This document shows, in pieces, positions 51,801 through 64,000 of a DNA stretch of 64,000 nt. The stretch lies in contig NC_092605.1 in NCBI RefSeq assembly GCF_047663525.1, positions 310,001 to 374,000 of the forward strand, written 5' to 3'. Positions within the stretch are counted from its first letter, which is position 1. Every line of letters starts with the position of its first letter. The position numbers were made by a program, and so were the translations under genes. Under the pieces are notes generated by a model that saw only the letters and a program-made list of their open reading frames with translations, was not told where the DNA came from and made no database searches. This DNA is from Anas platyrhynchos. Its lineage: Eukaryota > Chordata > Aves > Anseriformes > Anatidae.

Positions 51801-53076
51801 CTGCTGAGCTCCTAGGAGGACCCTGGTGCCACCCTGGGACCAGTGCAGCAGGGGCTGGTTTGCAGGTGGGGAGACAGCAACGCTGCTGTGAGGTCTGTGA
51901 GGAATCTTTTCTCTGTGGTGTGTTTTTTGCATTCTGAAACTACAGCAGAAAATTTACTTAACTTTTAAAGATAAAATTAAAAGACCTTTGAGCAGCGACC
52001 AAGTCTGGAAAAGTATATACCAAACAGCTGTCTGGGAAAGCTTTGATCCAATAGGAAGAAGGGTTTGACGCTATACATTGAAATCTGTGTTCCAAAGCAA
52101 AGCCAAGGATATCAAAGCCATTTTTTGTCAACAACTGCATTTGTTTTTGTCATTCAGAGATACAAGAATAACTGGTTTCCATAGAAGTAAAACAGAGACA
52201 GGGAAGAGTTTAAGGAGACAGCGAGGACTGGCGATCAAAATCTTCACAGCTGCATGCTCTCACTAATGCTCAAAGCACAGCAGGGCCTTTCACAGCAGGT
52301 AAATGTATTACTGCTCCAGATCAAAAGGAGCAAAGTGAGTCAGCTTTTATCACAGCCTCTGCTCTATGTCCTTTTACAGTGCTTACGATGCCTTCAGGCT
52401 TGGGCCTCTTCTCAGGCAGCCCCGGGTCTGTGGGGCAGTGTCCCTGTTTCTGCACCACTGCTGAATCAGAGCCCACCTCCACCAACAGCCTTGTGGCGTG
52501 GCTGTGGGGAGGACAGCAGTGCACAAGTGACCTACACGCTTCTAAAGGAGCAACACAAGGATAATCAGGAGCCCCTGATGGACCTCACAGTTTCAGTGTT
52601 AAATAACACCGGCTCACGGCAGTTGAGAGGGGCAGGACTCATTCCAGAACTATTAATATAGCCTCTATTTATACTCCTGGGTTCCTGCAAACGCCATAGC
52701 AGGGAGCTACAGCTGCAGAACTGAAATGGAATAAATGTCAGCCTCCAGGGAGAAAGTGATCCTTTCAGCCATCATGTGGGAAAGGAGACAGTGAAAGGAC
52801 AGAATAAGGGGCAGCGTTCAGACCTGGGAAAGCAGAGCGAGCTGATCGTGGCACCCTGAGAATGCAGCTGGTGGGCAGAGCCAGCCAGTAACCTCCCTGC
52901 AGCAGCAAGTCTGTGCTGAGAGGCTGCCAGAAACGCACATTCAGCGTCACACACAGCACCTACGGATACCGGCAGAGATGAGGCAGGGATTCAAGCTGCT
53001 GTCCCACTGACTCAGCCCCAGGTGTGACTCAGGACAAAGGAGCAAAAGCCTGAAAGTAAGCTCTTGTTTTTTTTAG
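48861..53076. other. NOTUM-MYADML2 intergenic region, including presumed MYADML2 5' exon(s)
   Basis: No coding gene is recognised. The splice acceptor at 53,076 shows that at least one non-coding MYADML2 exon and its promoter must lie upstream, but I could not identify them. No CpG island is present, which fits a tissue-restricted promoter. Confidence 0.45.
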
Positions 53077-53100
53077 TGCACTGTCTGCTGGACTGGAAAG

Positions 53101-54009
53101 ATGATGGAGAACACAGGAGGGCCATATCTGAACACCGCTGCTGTAACATCCCCTGTGGGAATAGTTCGTTTGCTGCAGATAATGTTTGGATGCACCACAT
53201 TCAGCCTGGTTGCCCACCAAGGGGGATTCAGTGCAGCATACGGCACTTTCTGCATGTTTGTCTGGACCTTCTGTTTTGCCGTCACTGTCTTCATCATAAC
53301 CTGCGAGTTCACGCATCTGCACAGCTGCCTGAGCATTTCCTGGGGAAACTTCACTGCTGCTTTTGCCATGCTTGCCACACTCATGTCCGTCACGGCAGCA
53401 GTGATCTACCCACTCTATTTTGTCCAGCTTGGCTGTTACCCTATCGGCTGTGAGGTGAGAGACTTTCGTATAGCAGCCAGCGTCTTTGCCGGCCTCGTGT
53501 TCGTTGTGTATGCCGTGGAGGTGTTCCTGACCAGGGCAAAACCGGGACAGGTCACCAGTTACATGGCCACTGTCTCTGGGCTTCTGAAAATCGTTCAGGC
53601 CTTTGTGGCCTGCATCATCTTTGGGGCGCTGGTGAACGACAGCCAGTACAGCAAATACGTAGCGACACAGTGGTGTGTGGCTGTCTACAGCTTTTGCTTT
53701 GTGGTGACAGTGGTGGTGGTCGCCTTCAGCGTCACAGGTAAGACCGCTTTGCTCTGGTTTCCCTTCGAGCGCTCTGTGGTTGTCTACACCTTTGGGGCCG
53801 TCCTGCTGTATGTGAGTGCGGCTGTCATCTGGCCGGTGTTCTGCTTCGACAGTAAGTACGGCTCCCCACAGCGCCCCGGCCTCTGCGCCAGGGGCAGGTG
53901 CCCGTGGGACAGCCAGCTGGTGATCGCCATCTTCACCTATGTCAACTTGCTGCTCTACGTCGTGGACCTGGCCTACTCCCAGCGCATCCGCTTCGTCTCC
54001 CACCTCTGA
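53101..54009 (+). CDS. MYADML2: MYADML2, myeloid-associated differentiation marker-like 2 (double MARVEL membrane protein)
   Basis: A single uninterrupted coding exon encodes 302 residues. Eight hydrophobic segments lie near 21-40, 49-70, 84-107, 121-142, 152-177, 189-212, 225-249 and 272-292, the layout of two consecutive MARVEL domains. Family landmarks are FGCTTFSLVAH, SWGNFTAAFAMLATL, VSGLLKIVQAFVACIIFGAL, ATQWCVAVYS, AVIWPVFCFD and a C-terminal LLLYVVDLAYSQRIRF. A 3' splice site (T-run then TTTTAG, ending 53,076) sits 24 nt before the ATG, so at least one non-coding 5' exon lies upstream. Two Met codons are adjacent (53,101 and 53,104), and the second has the better Kozak context (A at -3, G at +4). 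The position between NOTUM and PYCR1 matches human MYADML2. The cellular function of this paralogue is poorly known. Confidence 0.96.
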   Translation: MMENTGGPYLNTAAVTSPVGIVRLLQIMFGCTTFSLVAHQGGFSAAYGTFCMFVWTFCFAVTVFIITCEFTHLHSCLSISWGNFTAAFAMLATLMSVTAAVIYPLYFVQLGCYPIGCEVRDFRIAASVFAGLVFVVYAVEVFLTRAKPGQVTSYMATVSGLLKIVQAFVACIIFGALVNDSQYSKYVATQWCVAVYSFCFVVTVVVVAFSVTGKTALLWFPFERSVVVYTFGAVLLYVSAAVIWPVFCFDSKYGSPQRPGLCARGRCPWDSQLVIAIFTYVNLLLYVVDLAYSQRIRFVSHL

Positions 54010-55320
54010 AGTCTGGGTCTGCCTCCGCGAGGTCATCCTGGCTCCAACAGCAGCAGTGAGGGAAGCGGCAGGAGACGGGATGCAGCACAGGCAGGCACTG
54101 CCCGGGTGCGCCAGGGAGAGCCACAAACCAGACTTCAAGGTTAAGACTGACTGGAGCAGCAAGTCAGCAGCCCGTGGTGGGTAGGCTGCCCACCTCCCTG
54201 TCATTCAGCATCTGCTTCGACCTCCTGGTGCCAGAGCAAAGAAATTCTGTGGTTCAAAGTATGCAAAATGGCCTTTCATCTCCAGAAGGCAAAAATGCTT
54301 GCTGCAATAGCAGGTCTGTAGGCTACTGGATTACTGAGCCAAATATTAGGAAAGATACCAAGGATTTTGAAACTGTTACCAACACTTAACTATAATCAAG
54401 TGACTACCCAGGAAGTGGGAAAGTTAAAGGCTGCATCAAGGAACACCAGTTGTGGAGATGAAAAACAATCCTTCAAAGTTTGGGTTAGTCTGGGCTATGT
54501 GGTGAGACATGAAATGCTTACAAGTGTGGGAAATTCCAGTCAGGATGTTTCTGAGAAGAACATAGCTGTAGTATTATTTTGAAGGTTACCAGTCATCTCC
54601 CTCTCCCTTTTCTCTCCAGCACCAAAAAAGAATATCCTCAAGCATGCGCCTTGGTAGGAAGCATGGGATATTCTTATTTAGCAAACACTGGGTCATTACA
54701 GAAATGAAAATTTGTGAAATTGGGGTTCTACTGCCAGGAAACTGGGTGCAGAACAGAGCCAGACTGCAAAATAACTGTATAATCAGACACCTGAACTTGA
54801 GCAGGACCAGAAGGTATCTTGGCATGTGCTTTGTCTCAGTTCATGTGCCACTGTTTCTTTACACTGATGTAATTTTTTTTCCTAGAAGATTAAAGATATG
54901 GGGGGGGGAGGGGGGAGGGAGGGCGGAATGGATGCAAAGATGAATTGATCTCACAGCTCTGCATAAAAGACCAAATTTGTGGGGAAAAAACCTTGCACAT
55001 AATGGTAACAAATTCAGAGTGCTGCCTCAGACCAGATCAGGTTCTAGGATTCCCGAACTCTTTGTGTCACCAACCAGCTGCATTTCTCTGACCCATCCCT
55101 CACAAAACACCCACTTTGAAGTCTCACATAGCATGGCTCAGATTTCAAGCTTAATAGAAGAACTGTTCATTTCTGATCCAGCAAGAAACCAAAGCAGTCT
55201 GAGTACTTCTGCTGAAGGCACGCAGACTAGATAGGTTTGATTAAAATCTAGAAGTAGCTGACTGTCAGAAGAAGGATTTATTTTTAACCAAATTAAAATA
55301 AAGCTGAATGGCAGACTTGC
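54010..55320 (+). other. MYADML2: MYADML2 3' UTR
   Basis: The 1.3 kb after the stop codon ends at the first canonical AATAAA (55,297-55,302). It includes the G-rich tract and an earlier weak ATTAAA (about 54,889-54,894). Confidence 0.5.
54899..54926 (+). repeat. G-rich tract with G-quadruplex potential in the presumed MYADML2 3' UTR
   Basis: Four or more runs of three or more G separated by single A bases, followed by GGGCGG. The run lies about 890 nt past the stop codon and 370 nt before the best poly(A) signal. Confidence 0.75.
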
Positions 55321-55862
55321 GTACTACATCTCCAGAGGTTTGTGTACGTTCATGTTGCTCTCTGCACAGCTGTTATTTCACCAGGCATATCCCTTCTGCT
55401 TTCTGCCAGAAAGCACAGTTCAATTTATTTTGATGTATGAAGCCTGAATGCAGCCCTAAAAAAATGTATGGACAAGACCGCCGAGACCTCTGACTGACAT
55501 TCTTTGTAGCAGACTCACTCAGGAGAAAGGAAGGAAATGCATTTTTCATTGTTGTTTGTACGGGGTTTGAAAAGCAAAGGAAAAAATATATGTTGGGACA
55601 GATTGCATTGGACAATTCTGCTACTCTGAGTAGGAACCAGCACTTAGAACTGGGAACTATTAGTCCATGAAACAGGACAAGAATCAGTATCCACCATAAA
55701 GGGAGTGCACTAAACAGCCTTCCAAGGGATTTTTCTCTTGCATAAATTCCCCTTAAGGGCAGGAAATTTCAAAAATAATGGCCCAGCAAGAGGCTGGCCA
55801 GCTTCTTCCAGGGCATGAGTTAAGACTACCTAGTATAGGTATAAGAAAGGACATTAGGGAGC

Positions 55863-55890
55863 TTTATTTATTTATTTATTTATTTATTTT
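55863..55890. repeat. (TTTA)n microsatellite
   Basis: Seven TTTA units in the intergenic region after MYADML2. Read as plus-strand RNA they would give overlapping AUUUA pentamers, but they lie past the likely MYADML2 poly(A) signal. Confidence 0.9.
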
Positions 55891-56167
55891 GCAAACCAGA
55901 TAATCTAAGGCATTGTACAAACAAGAAATACTACATTTGGAAAATAAATTATTTGTATTAAAGCAGGCAATGTACAAATAGAGTTACTGCATACAAGAAG
56001 AATCTAGAGCATTTATGATGTATTTTTTTAAACTTGACAACCTGGACAAATTCAGCTGTGTAATGCTTGGGAATTATTTAGCTTTTGTTATTCCAGAGTG
56101 GAAAAAAAAAATAAGGTGACAGTAAACCATCCTGGTTTCTGTTATAAAATTTTAACCTGAAGGGGAA

Positions 56168-56192
56168 AATATATATATATATATACATATAC
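56168..56192. repeat. (AT)n microsatellite
   Basis: A run of AT dinucleotides with one interruption, in the MYADML2-PYCR1 intergenic region. Confidence 0.85.
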
Positions 56193-57203
56193 ACTGTTTT
56201 AAGAAAGCATCTTCCTGTAGGCTCCATCATGGCTACAAGGAGCTGGTGGAAACCAGGGCGAGGGATGTCAGTGACAGGTGCCCAGCAGGGGCTGTTTACC
56301 CTGGAGGTGATGCTGCCAAGCTCCTCAGCTGGTTAACACCTTTTTTCAGCTATGTATTTTGCTTGCTTCTTGCTGTGAAGATTTTGCACCAAGCAATTAG
56401 CAGGAGTATGATTAAAAATCTGCTAATGGCACAAGTTCATGCAATTTATACAATGCCAGGGGCATAAAGCAAGGCCCAAGAGAAACAGGCAACTGGGAAA
56501 CAATTGGGGTAAAATTTAGTGTCTCAACAGCAAGGAGGAAATAGAATTTAACATGGAAATCATGATACCACTGACTGGAGGAGTGGAAAGAATAGTCATT
56601 GCCAAGAACAGTGTGTTCAGATTTAGCTTTCTCATCTGCCAGCCAAAGACTGAGCAAAAAATGTTAGCATGGTCAAAATGGCAAAAAAAATAAAGATTGT
56701 GTGGACAACAATCCACTCTTTTAGGGGAAAAAAAATGAAAACCTCATGCTTTAGTGGTTAAAACACCCTCTAACCATTGGAAACTATGAGATTACCCAAT
56801 CTAGGACAGAGAACATCCAATATCTGCTTAATATGATTTTAACAACCAACCCTATTATGATCCAATTAATTAAAAAGCCTTTTATTTCCAGAGCTCATTT
56901 TTCTCCTTAATTAGTAAATTATGATCAAGTAACTTGTATTCTGCTGCAAAGCAAAATAAGATCAATGATTCTCAAAGTTTTTTGTTAAGCTTATGTCAGA
57001 ACGCACATGTGCTTGTTTAGAACTAGGGATTTATGCTTGCAGATGGCCTACACAGGTCATAGAAGCATGTATTTTAAAAAATGAAATAAAAAGTAAGATC
57101 TGAATCTTTAGTATTCTCACCACCACCTCGATGGAGGCGACTAGGATTTAGTATCCCAAAAAGACAGCATTCAGGAACATTTGCCCACAGGAGAAACACG
57201 GAC

Positions 57204-57209
57204 TTTATT
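57204..57209 (-). terminator. Poly(A) signal AATAAA for the candidate minus-strand exon
   Basis: On the minus strand AATAAA is followed about 10-30 nt later by a T/GT-rich element (GTGTTTCTCCTGTGGG), the usual arrangement of a cleavage site. It would end the candidate exon at about 57,185. Confidence 0.4.
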
Positions 57210-57344
57210 TTTGTCAATAAAGGAAATAGTAAAAAGCCAAAGAAGGAAAGAAAAAAAAAATCGGTGTGGTAAGATTACACTGAGGAAGAAAAACACTGCC
57301 TAGCGACGTATTTCACAACGTCTTGGTCTCCTCGCAGGCCATTG

Positions 57345-57594
57345 CTATGGACCTTTCCTCTGAGTGAGCCCACAGCACAGGGCTGTTTCTCTGAAGCACA
57401 AGCTCCTGCCACAGATGAGATGAAGCCAGCCTTTGTTCTGAGCACCCAAGCGACTTCCTCGCTGATAGCTGAGGCGCTCGATGCAGGTATCTATTAGCTG
57501 TGCTAACGGAACTTCTCTGGTCGCTGGGTTATAAAAATTTCCATCCTGGTTCAAGTGTAGGAAAATCTTTTTATTCAGGAAATCTATAGGTAAC
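57345..57594 (-). CDS. Candidate 3'-terminal coding exon of an unidentified minus-strand gene
   Basis: On the minus strand a strong 3' splice site (pyrimidine tract over about 57,613-57,597 ending in TTCAG) opens an 82-residue frame that ends at TAG (57,347-57,345). Entered in phase 2, it reads through LPIDFLNKKIFLHLN, then DGNFYNPATREVPLAQLIDT, then CIERLSYQRGSRL and a Cys-containing tail ending TQRKGP. An AATAAA lies 136 nt past the stop, followed by a GT-rich stretch. The exon has no internal Met, so an upstream exon is required. One candidate donor, CAG/GTGTGAG near 57,900, lies in the PYCR1 CpG island, but the frame it gives has no ATG after a stop at 57,999. I do not recognise the protein. 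It could be a real gene divergent from PYCR1, a decayed gene, or a chance ORF. Confidence 0.35.
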
Positions 57595-58501
57595 CTGAAG
57601 AAAGTGAGAAAACCGCCACTCTAGAATCAAAGGCTGCGTGAGTCATCCCCAGCACAACACGAACCTGCACGGGCAAGAAAAGGAAAAACCCGCGGGGCTG
57701 CTGCTCGGCGAGGCAGAACCAGTTCCTCAGCTCCCTTCCTGGCCACCCACCGCCCAACCTAGGGCTAGGCAGGGAGAAGGAGGGAGAAAAGGGCAACGGG
57801 ATCAAAGGGGCGTCAAAAAGCAGACGCGGGAGAGGAGAAAGAAAACAACAACAACAAAAAGCGCAGCAGCAGGCGGGGCTCGGGGGACTCCTTCTCACAC
57901 CTGCTGCGCCCACCGCCCCGCGCCCCCGCCCGCGGGATTCCTGGGCCGCGCCACACGCCCAGCGAAACCGCCGCGCACGGCGAGATCCCAGCGCGGCCTC
58001 AGACAAAGGCGCGGAAGCATCCGAGGAATGTCTGGAATCGGCAGCTGGAAGCGGCCCCTTGGAGCCGGGCCCTCCCCGCCGGCCCCGGGCCCGCAGGAGG
58101 CCGCGGGCAGCCCCGGCCCCGCTCTGCGGCTGGCGGCGGGCGGCCAGGCCCGGGGGGGGCGGAGCCGCCGAGGCCCCGGGGCCGCGCCGCGGGCACGCGC
58201 CGCGATCGCCCCGCTCCGGCACCGCGGGTCGAGGCGCGGAGGCCCCGGGAGCCCCCCGGGAGCCGCCCCGGCCCCGGGCGAGCGCGGTGCCGGCCGGCCG
58301 GGGGCCCCCTCCCCGCGGGCGGCGCCGGGCCCCGCGGCCCCCTGGTCCCGGCCCCGCCGCGGCCGCCCCGGCACAGGGCGGCGCCCGAAGCTTCCAGAAG
58401 GCGGCGGGCGGCGGCCGCGGCTCGGGCGTGCCGAGAGCTCCGCCTCGCGGCGCGTGGCGAGCGGCCGCGGCTGGCCCCGCGCGGCCCCCGTCGGCGGCGA
58501 A

Positions 58502-58509
58502 TGATGCAA
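58502..58509 (+). promoter_or_regulatory. C/EBP-ATF response element (TGATGCAA) upstream of PYCR1
   Basis: TGATGCAA is an exact match to the core of the amino-acid/ER-stress response element bound by ATF4-C/EBP dimers. It lies 265-272 bp before the PYCR1 ATG, inside the CpG island, 19 bp from a CCAAT box. PYCR1 is an established ATF4 target in mammals. Confidence 0.55.
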
Positions 58510-58679
58510 GGCCCGGCGCGGGTTGCGCCAATCGCTGGCGGGGGCTCAGCCCGAGGCCCCGCCCCTCGCCGCTGAGAGGCGGAGGCGCGGCGCGGCCCCG
58601 CCCTGCAGCGCTCCCATTCGCTGCGCGCCGCCGCCCCGCCCCCCGCGCCGCGTCATCGCCCGCCCGCGCCGCGCGGGGC

Positions 58680-58685
58680 CACGTG
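58680..58685 (+). promoter_or_regulatory. Canonical E-box CACGTG upstream of PYCR1
   Basis: CACGTG lies 89 bp before the ATG within the CpG island. This is the preferred MYC/MAX and USF site, and PYCR1 is a known MYC-responsive gene in mammals. Occupancy is inferred. Confidence 0.5.
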
Positions 58686-58773
58686 GACGGCGGCGTGGCC
58701 GCAGGTGGGACCCGGCCCAGCCCGCCCCGCACGGACCCGACCGGCTCTGACCCGCTCCGCTCCGCTCCGCACC

Positions 58774-61584
<2,811 letters not shown>

Positions 61585-64000
61585 ACAGACTGCTGTAGTC
61601 TGGCTTTGCTGAACATCAGTCTCCTCCATGCCCTTTCTTTCTTGTCTAAGGAAAATGCTTACTCTGAATGTCGGTGTCCTCCATACCTGGCTCTTGGCTT
61701 GCAGCAGCTGTGGGACAGAGCACAGCTGTAGAAAAGGGTCTGTAACCTCTAGAGGAGTTTGTGCCAACTGTCCCTAGCATTGCTGTTCTCCAGTGGGCAG
61801 GTGTGATACCATCATCAGAGTTTATCAAGGGCATCATTTGACCAGAAGCCTTGAATGATTCCAGAACTCAGGCAGTGTTTGTGTCCCATGCAGAAATGGT
61901 TTCTAATAGGTTTTTTAAGGAGTCTCCAAATGCTCTTTGATATCAAAGGTTTGAATCAGGCTTGGATCCCACTTAACCCATCTTGCATCTGCTGTCAGAG
62001 CTTGTGTCTTGTTGCTGTCTGTATTAGCTAAAGCAGGTACTGCCACAAAAATATAATTCTGTGTGCTATGTTAGAGGCTGGGCTCTAATGTACCTCTTAC
62101 AAGGTACGAAAGTGCATCTTCTGCATTTCCCATCAGCCTTGACTTTGACAAAGTGATGGTATGAACCCCTGGGCCACACTCCATTTCTTTCTTTGCTGTT
62201 TACCATTTTTTTTTCCCACTCCATGCGGTTTGAGGAACTACGAACTGCTCTTGCTGTCCTTCCTGTGCTGCGAGCCTTGCTTGATGGATTAGGCAGGTAG
62301 AGGAGTAGTGATTGCTCCGTATTCCCTTCCCTCTCCATGGCCAGGATCTGCTCCCACATACCCATATATGTGTTCTGATTCCACTGTGCTCCCTGATGCT
62401 CTGCTCTTTGCACTGCTCCTGAAGCAGCAGGGAGCAAAGCTGCAGGACACCCTCCTACAGAGAAAACTTTGTGTATGTTCCCCTAGGCTTGAGCAGGGTT
62501 TGGTACCTGGGTGCTGGGCTACCTGTTGATGTCAGGACTCTTCTCAGCACCTTTCTTTGCTTCAGGCTGTACCTCCTTCTCAGACTGTAGTGTTGATGCT
62601 TATTAACACTGCTTAAGCTTGTGCAATCCATCAGTGTTGCAATGAGCTGATTGTCCCTTCCAGACAGCCCTTTTCCCAGTAGAATTTCCCAGCAGCTCCT
62701 GGGCTGCTGAATTCCAGCATAGAAGTCCTCAGACTCACTTTATGTTGGCACAATTATGTCTTTTCTTTTACCATTGTTTCTTTGAAGGTGTCATGTTGCT
62801 AATGGCTAAAATGGGGAAATGCCTAGAAATGCGTTGGGGGGTGCCTCACGCATTTGCATTCCTACTTCTTTAGGATACAAGACCAAAGGGAAACACTGAG
62901 TCACCTGGCCTAGCTTGCGGCTCAGATGTTGTCCCATCTCACCTAACTCATCTTGCATGAGACCCAGGAGGAAAGTCAGTCCCTGCTTGACGCAAAAGTG
63001 GTCAAGGTGGGACATGAGTGCCTCATACCTATCTGGCAATAAGGACTTGCTTGGTGAAATACTCCTCTGCAAAAGCATAGTCAGCTGGATGTAAGACTTG
63101 CTGTTCCAGTGTGACGAATTTCCCAAGTCTAACTTAAATTCATGAGCAAAAAAAACAGAAGTATGGGGTCTAGAAGCAGTGGTTCCTTCTGCCGGCCAAA
63201 TTCTAGTATTTGCGAGGGAAGGAATCTGGCCAGCGTTGCAGCTGTAGAAAGCAGAGAGGGAGGCCTTACTCAGTCCTTCCTGGTGCTGGCACAGCCCTGA
63301 GCACCAGGCCAGGCGCGAGCTGGTGGTGTGGTGGGCTGGGGGCAGCTGGGGTCAACACAGCAGCTCTCTTCTCTGGACCCACAGGGAGAGGGATGTGTGG
63401 TTGTAGCCTCAAAGCACAAGGGACCAATGCTGATCAGACAGATGATGGATGACAGACAGTCACTTGGAAAGGCAGTTAACCTTCAGGCACGGTTCTGGCA
63501 TTCATCCCCGTAACAGCCCTAAAGAGTTAGCATCTGCTGCTTTATGTGGTTTCTTTATAGCTAACTTCCCTTCATGTTTTCCCTGCCTTTACTCATCTCC
63601 CTGAGCCTGAGTCCTGTCTCAAGCCATAAAACTGCACAAAATGTGTGTGCTGCCCTTGTCATTTTTACTGGGCTGCAGGGGGAGCAGCAAACTGGATGGG
63701 ACAGAATGGATTTGGGTGGATAAATGCGTTATGCCATGTTCTACCTTGAGATACACTGAGGGAGGACTTGGTACAAGTCCCTTGAGGTGGGCTGTCTCCG
63801 GAGGAATCCCGTGCATTTAGGGGATGCAGGAAATGCATTTACTGACCAGTGCAGAAGCTGTCAGAGGTGCTCGTGCTGATTGTTCCTAGTGTTAGGCTGG
63901 TAGCAGGGCGTGATGCTGTAGGCATGATAGCCACTCCTCCTCGCTCTTTACATAATAAACTGTTTCTCTGACAGGGGTCTGTGCCTGGTGCCGGCTGTTG
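61585..64000 (+). other. PYCR1: PYCR1 3' UTR and downstream flank
   Basis: The only canonical AATAAA on the plus strand is at 63,954-63,959, which would give an unusually long 3' UTR of about 2.4 kb. A nearer non-canonical signal may be used instead. By synteny the next gene rightward should be MAFG, but no MAFG coding sequence is visible before the window ends. Confidence 0.4.

Larger units (their letters stand above)
55321..57184. other. Intergenic region before the candidate minus-strand exon
   Basis: AT-rich sequence with the (TTTA)n and (AT)n microsatellites. I see no gene or transposon. Confidence 0.55.

Noticed and set aside
53029..54204. 391-codon minus-strand frame opposite MYADML2
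   Set aside because: It is the antisense shadow of a real coding exon. The plus-strand product has clear MARVEL homology and membrane segments.
57584..58732. 382-codon and 204-codon minus-strand frames in the PYCR1 island
   Set aside because: Composition is GC-driven, with no domain. Neither frame joins in phase to the candidate exon at 57,594 through the CAG/GTGTGAG donor.
62806..63126. 106-codon minus-strand frame downstream of PYCR1
   Set aside because: It opens with TTG rather than ATG, has no acceptor context that I can see, and lies in the likely PYCR1 3' region.

Overview
The window is vertebrate nuclear DNA, almost certainly from a bird. It has four intron-containing protein genes, three CpG islands, several CR1 LINE fragments (the dominant avian retroposon) and two solo LTRs of an ERVL-type family that I recognise from neoavian genomes and do not expect in chicken. 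The gene order ASPSCR1(-) / NOTUM(+) / MYADML2(+) / PYCR1(+) matches, as known, human 17q25.3 and the orthologous avian microchromosome (chicken chr18).

Layout. From 1 to 33,095 the minus strand carries ASPSCR1 (TUG). Twelve coding exons join in perfect phase into 449 residues. The last ~100 residues expected from the family were not found and probably lie beyond the left edge. Its introns hold a CR1 3' end (about 7.86-8.46 kb), an internally deleted CR1 (about 20.56-20.98 kb), and two solo LTRs of one family in opposite orientations (25,081-25,673 and 27,052-27,601), each with an intact 5-bp target-site duplication. A CpG island (about 32.5-33.7 kb) is the ASPSCR1 promoter. It is followed by about 4.3 kb without a recognisable gene.

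NOTUM (39,109-46,452, plus strand) has 11 exons encoding 493 residues, with the Ser-Asp-His esterase triad intact. It starts in a very GC-rich island that contains a (CCCCGG)7 run in intron 1. After a gene-poor 6.6 kb, MYADML2 (53,101-54,009) is a single-coding-exon eight-pass MARVEL protein. PYCR1 (58,774-61,584) has seven coding exons (318 residues) and a CpG-island promoter with a C/EBP-ATF element, a CCAAT box and a CACGTG E-box. Left of that island, on the opposite strand, is an unidentified candidate 3'-terminal coding exon (57,345-57,594) with a strong acceptor and a nearby poly(A) signal. It may belong to an unannotated gene divergent from PYCR1.

The four genes do not form one pathway: Wnt deacylation (NOTUM), proline synthesis (PYCR1), GLUT4-vesicle tethering and p97 regulation (ASPSCR1), and a tetraspan-like membrane protein (MYADML2). 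They are conserved neighbours. I saw no CRISPR array, tRNA, rRNA or novel multi-gene system. The best leads are the unexplained exon beside PYCR1, the LTR pair, and the G4-capable hexanucleotide repeat.
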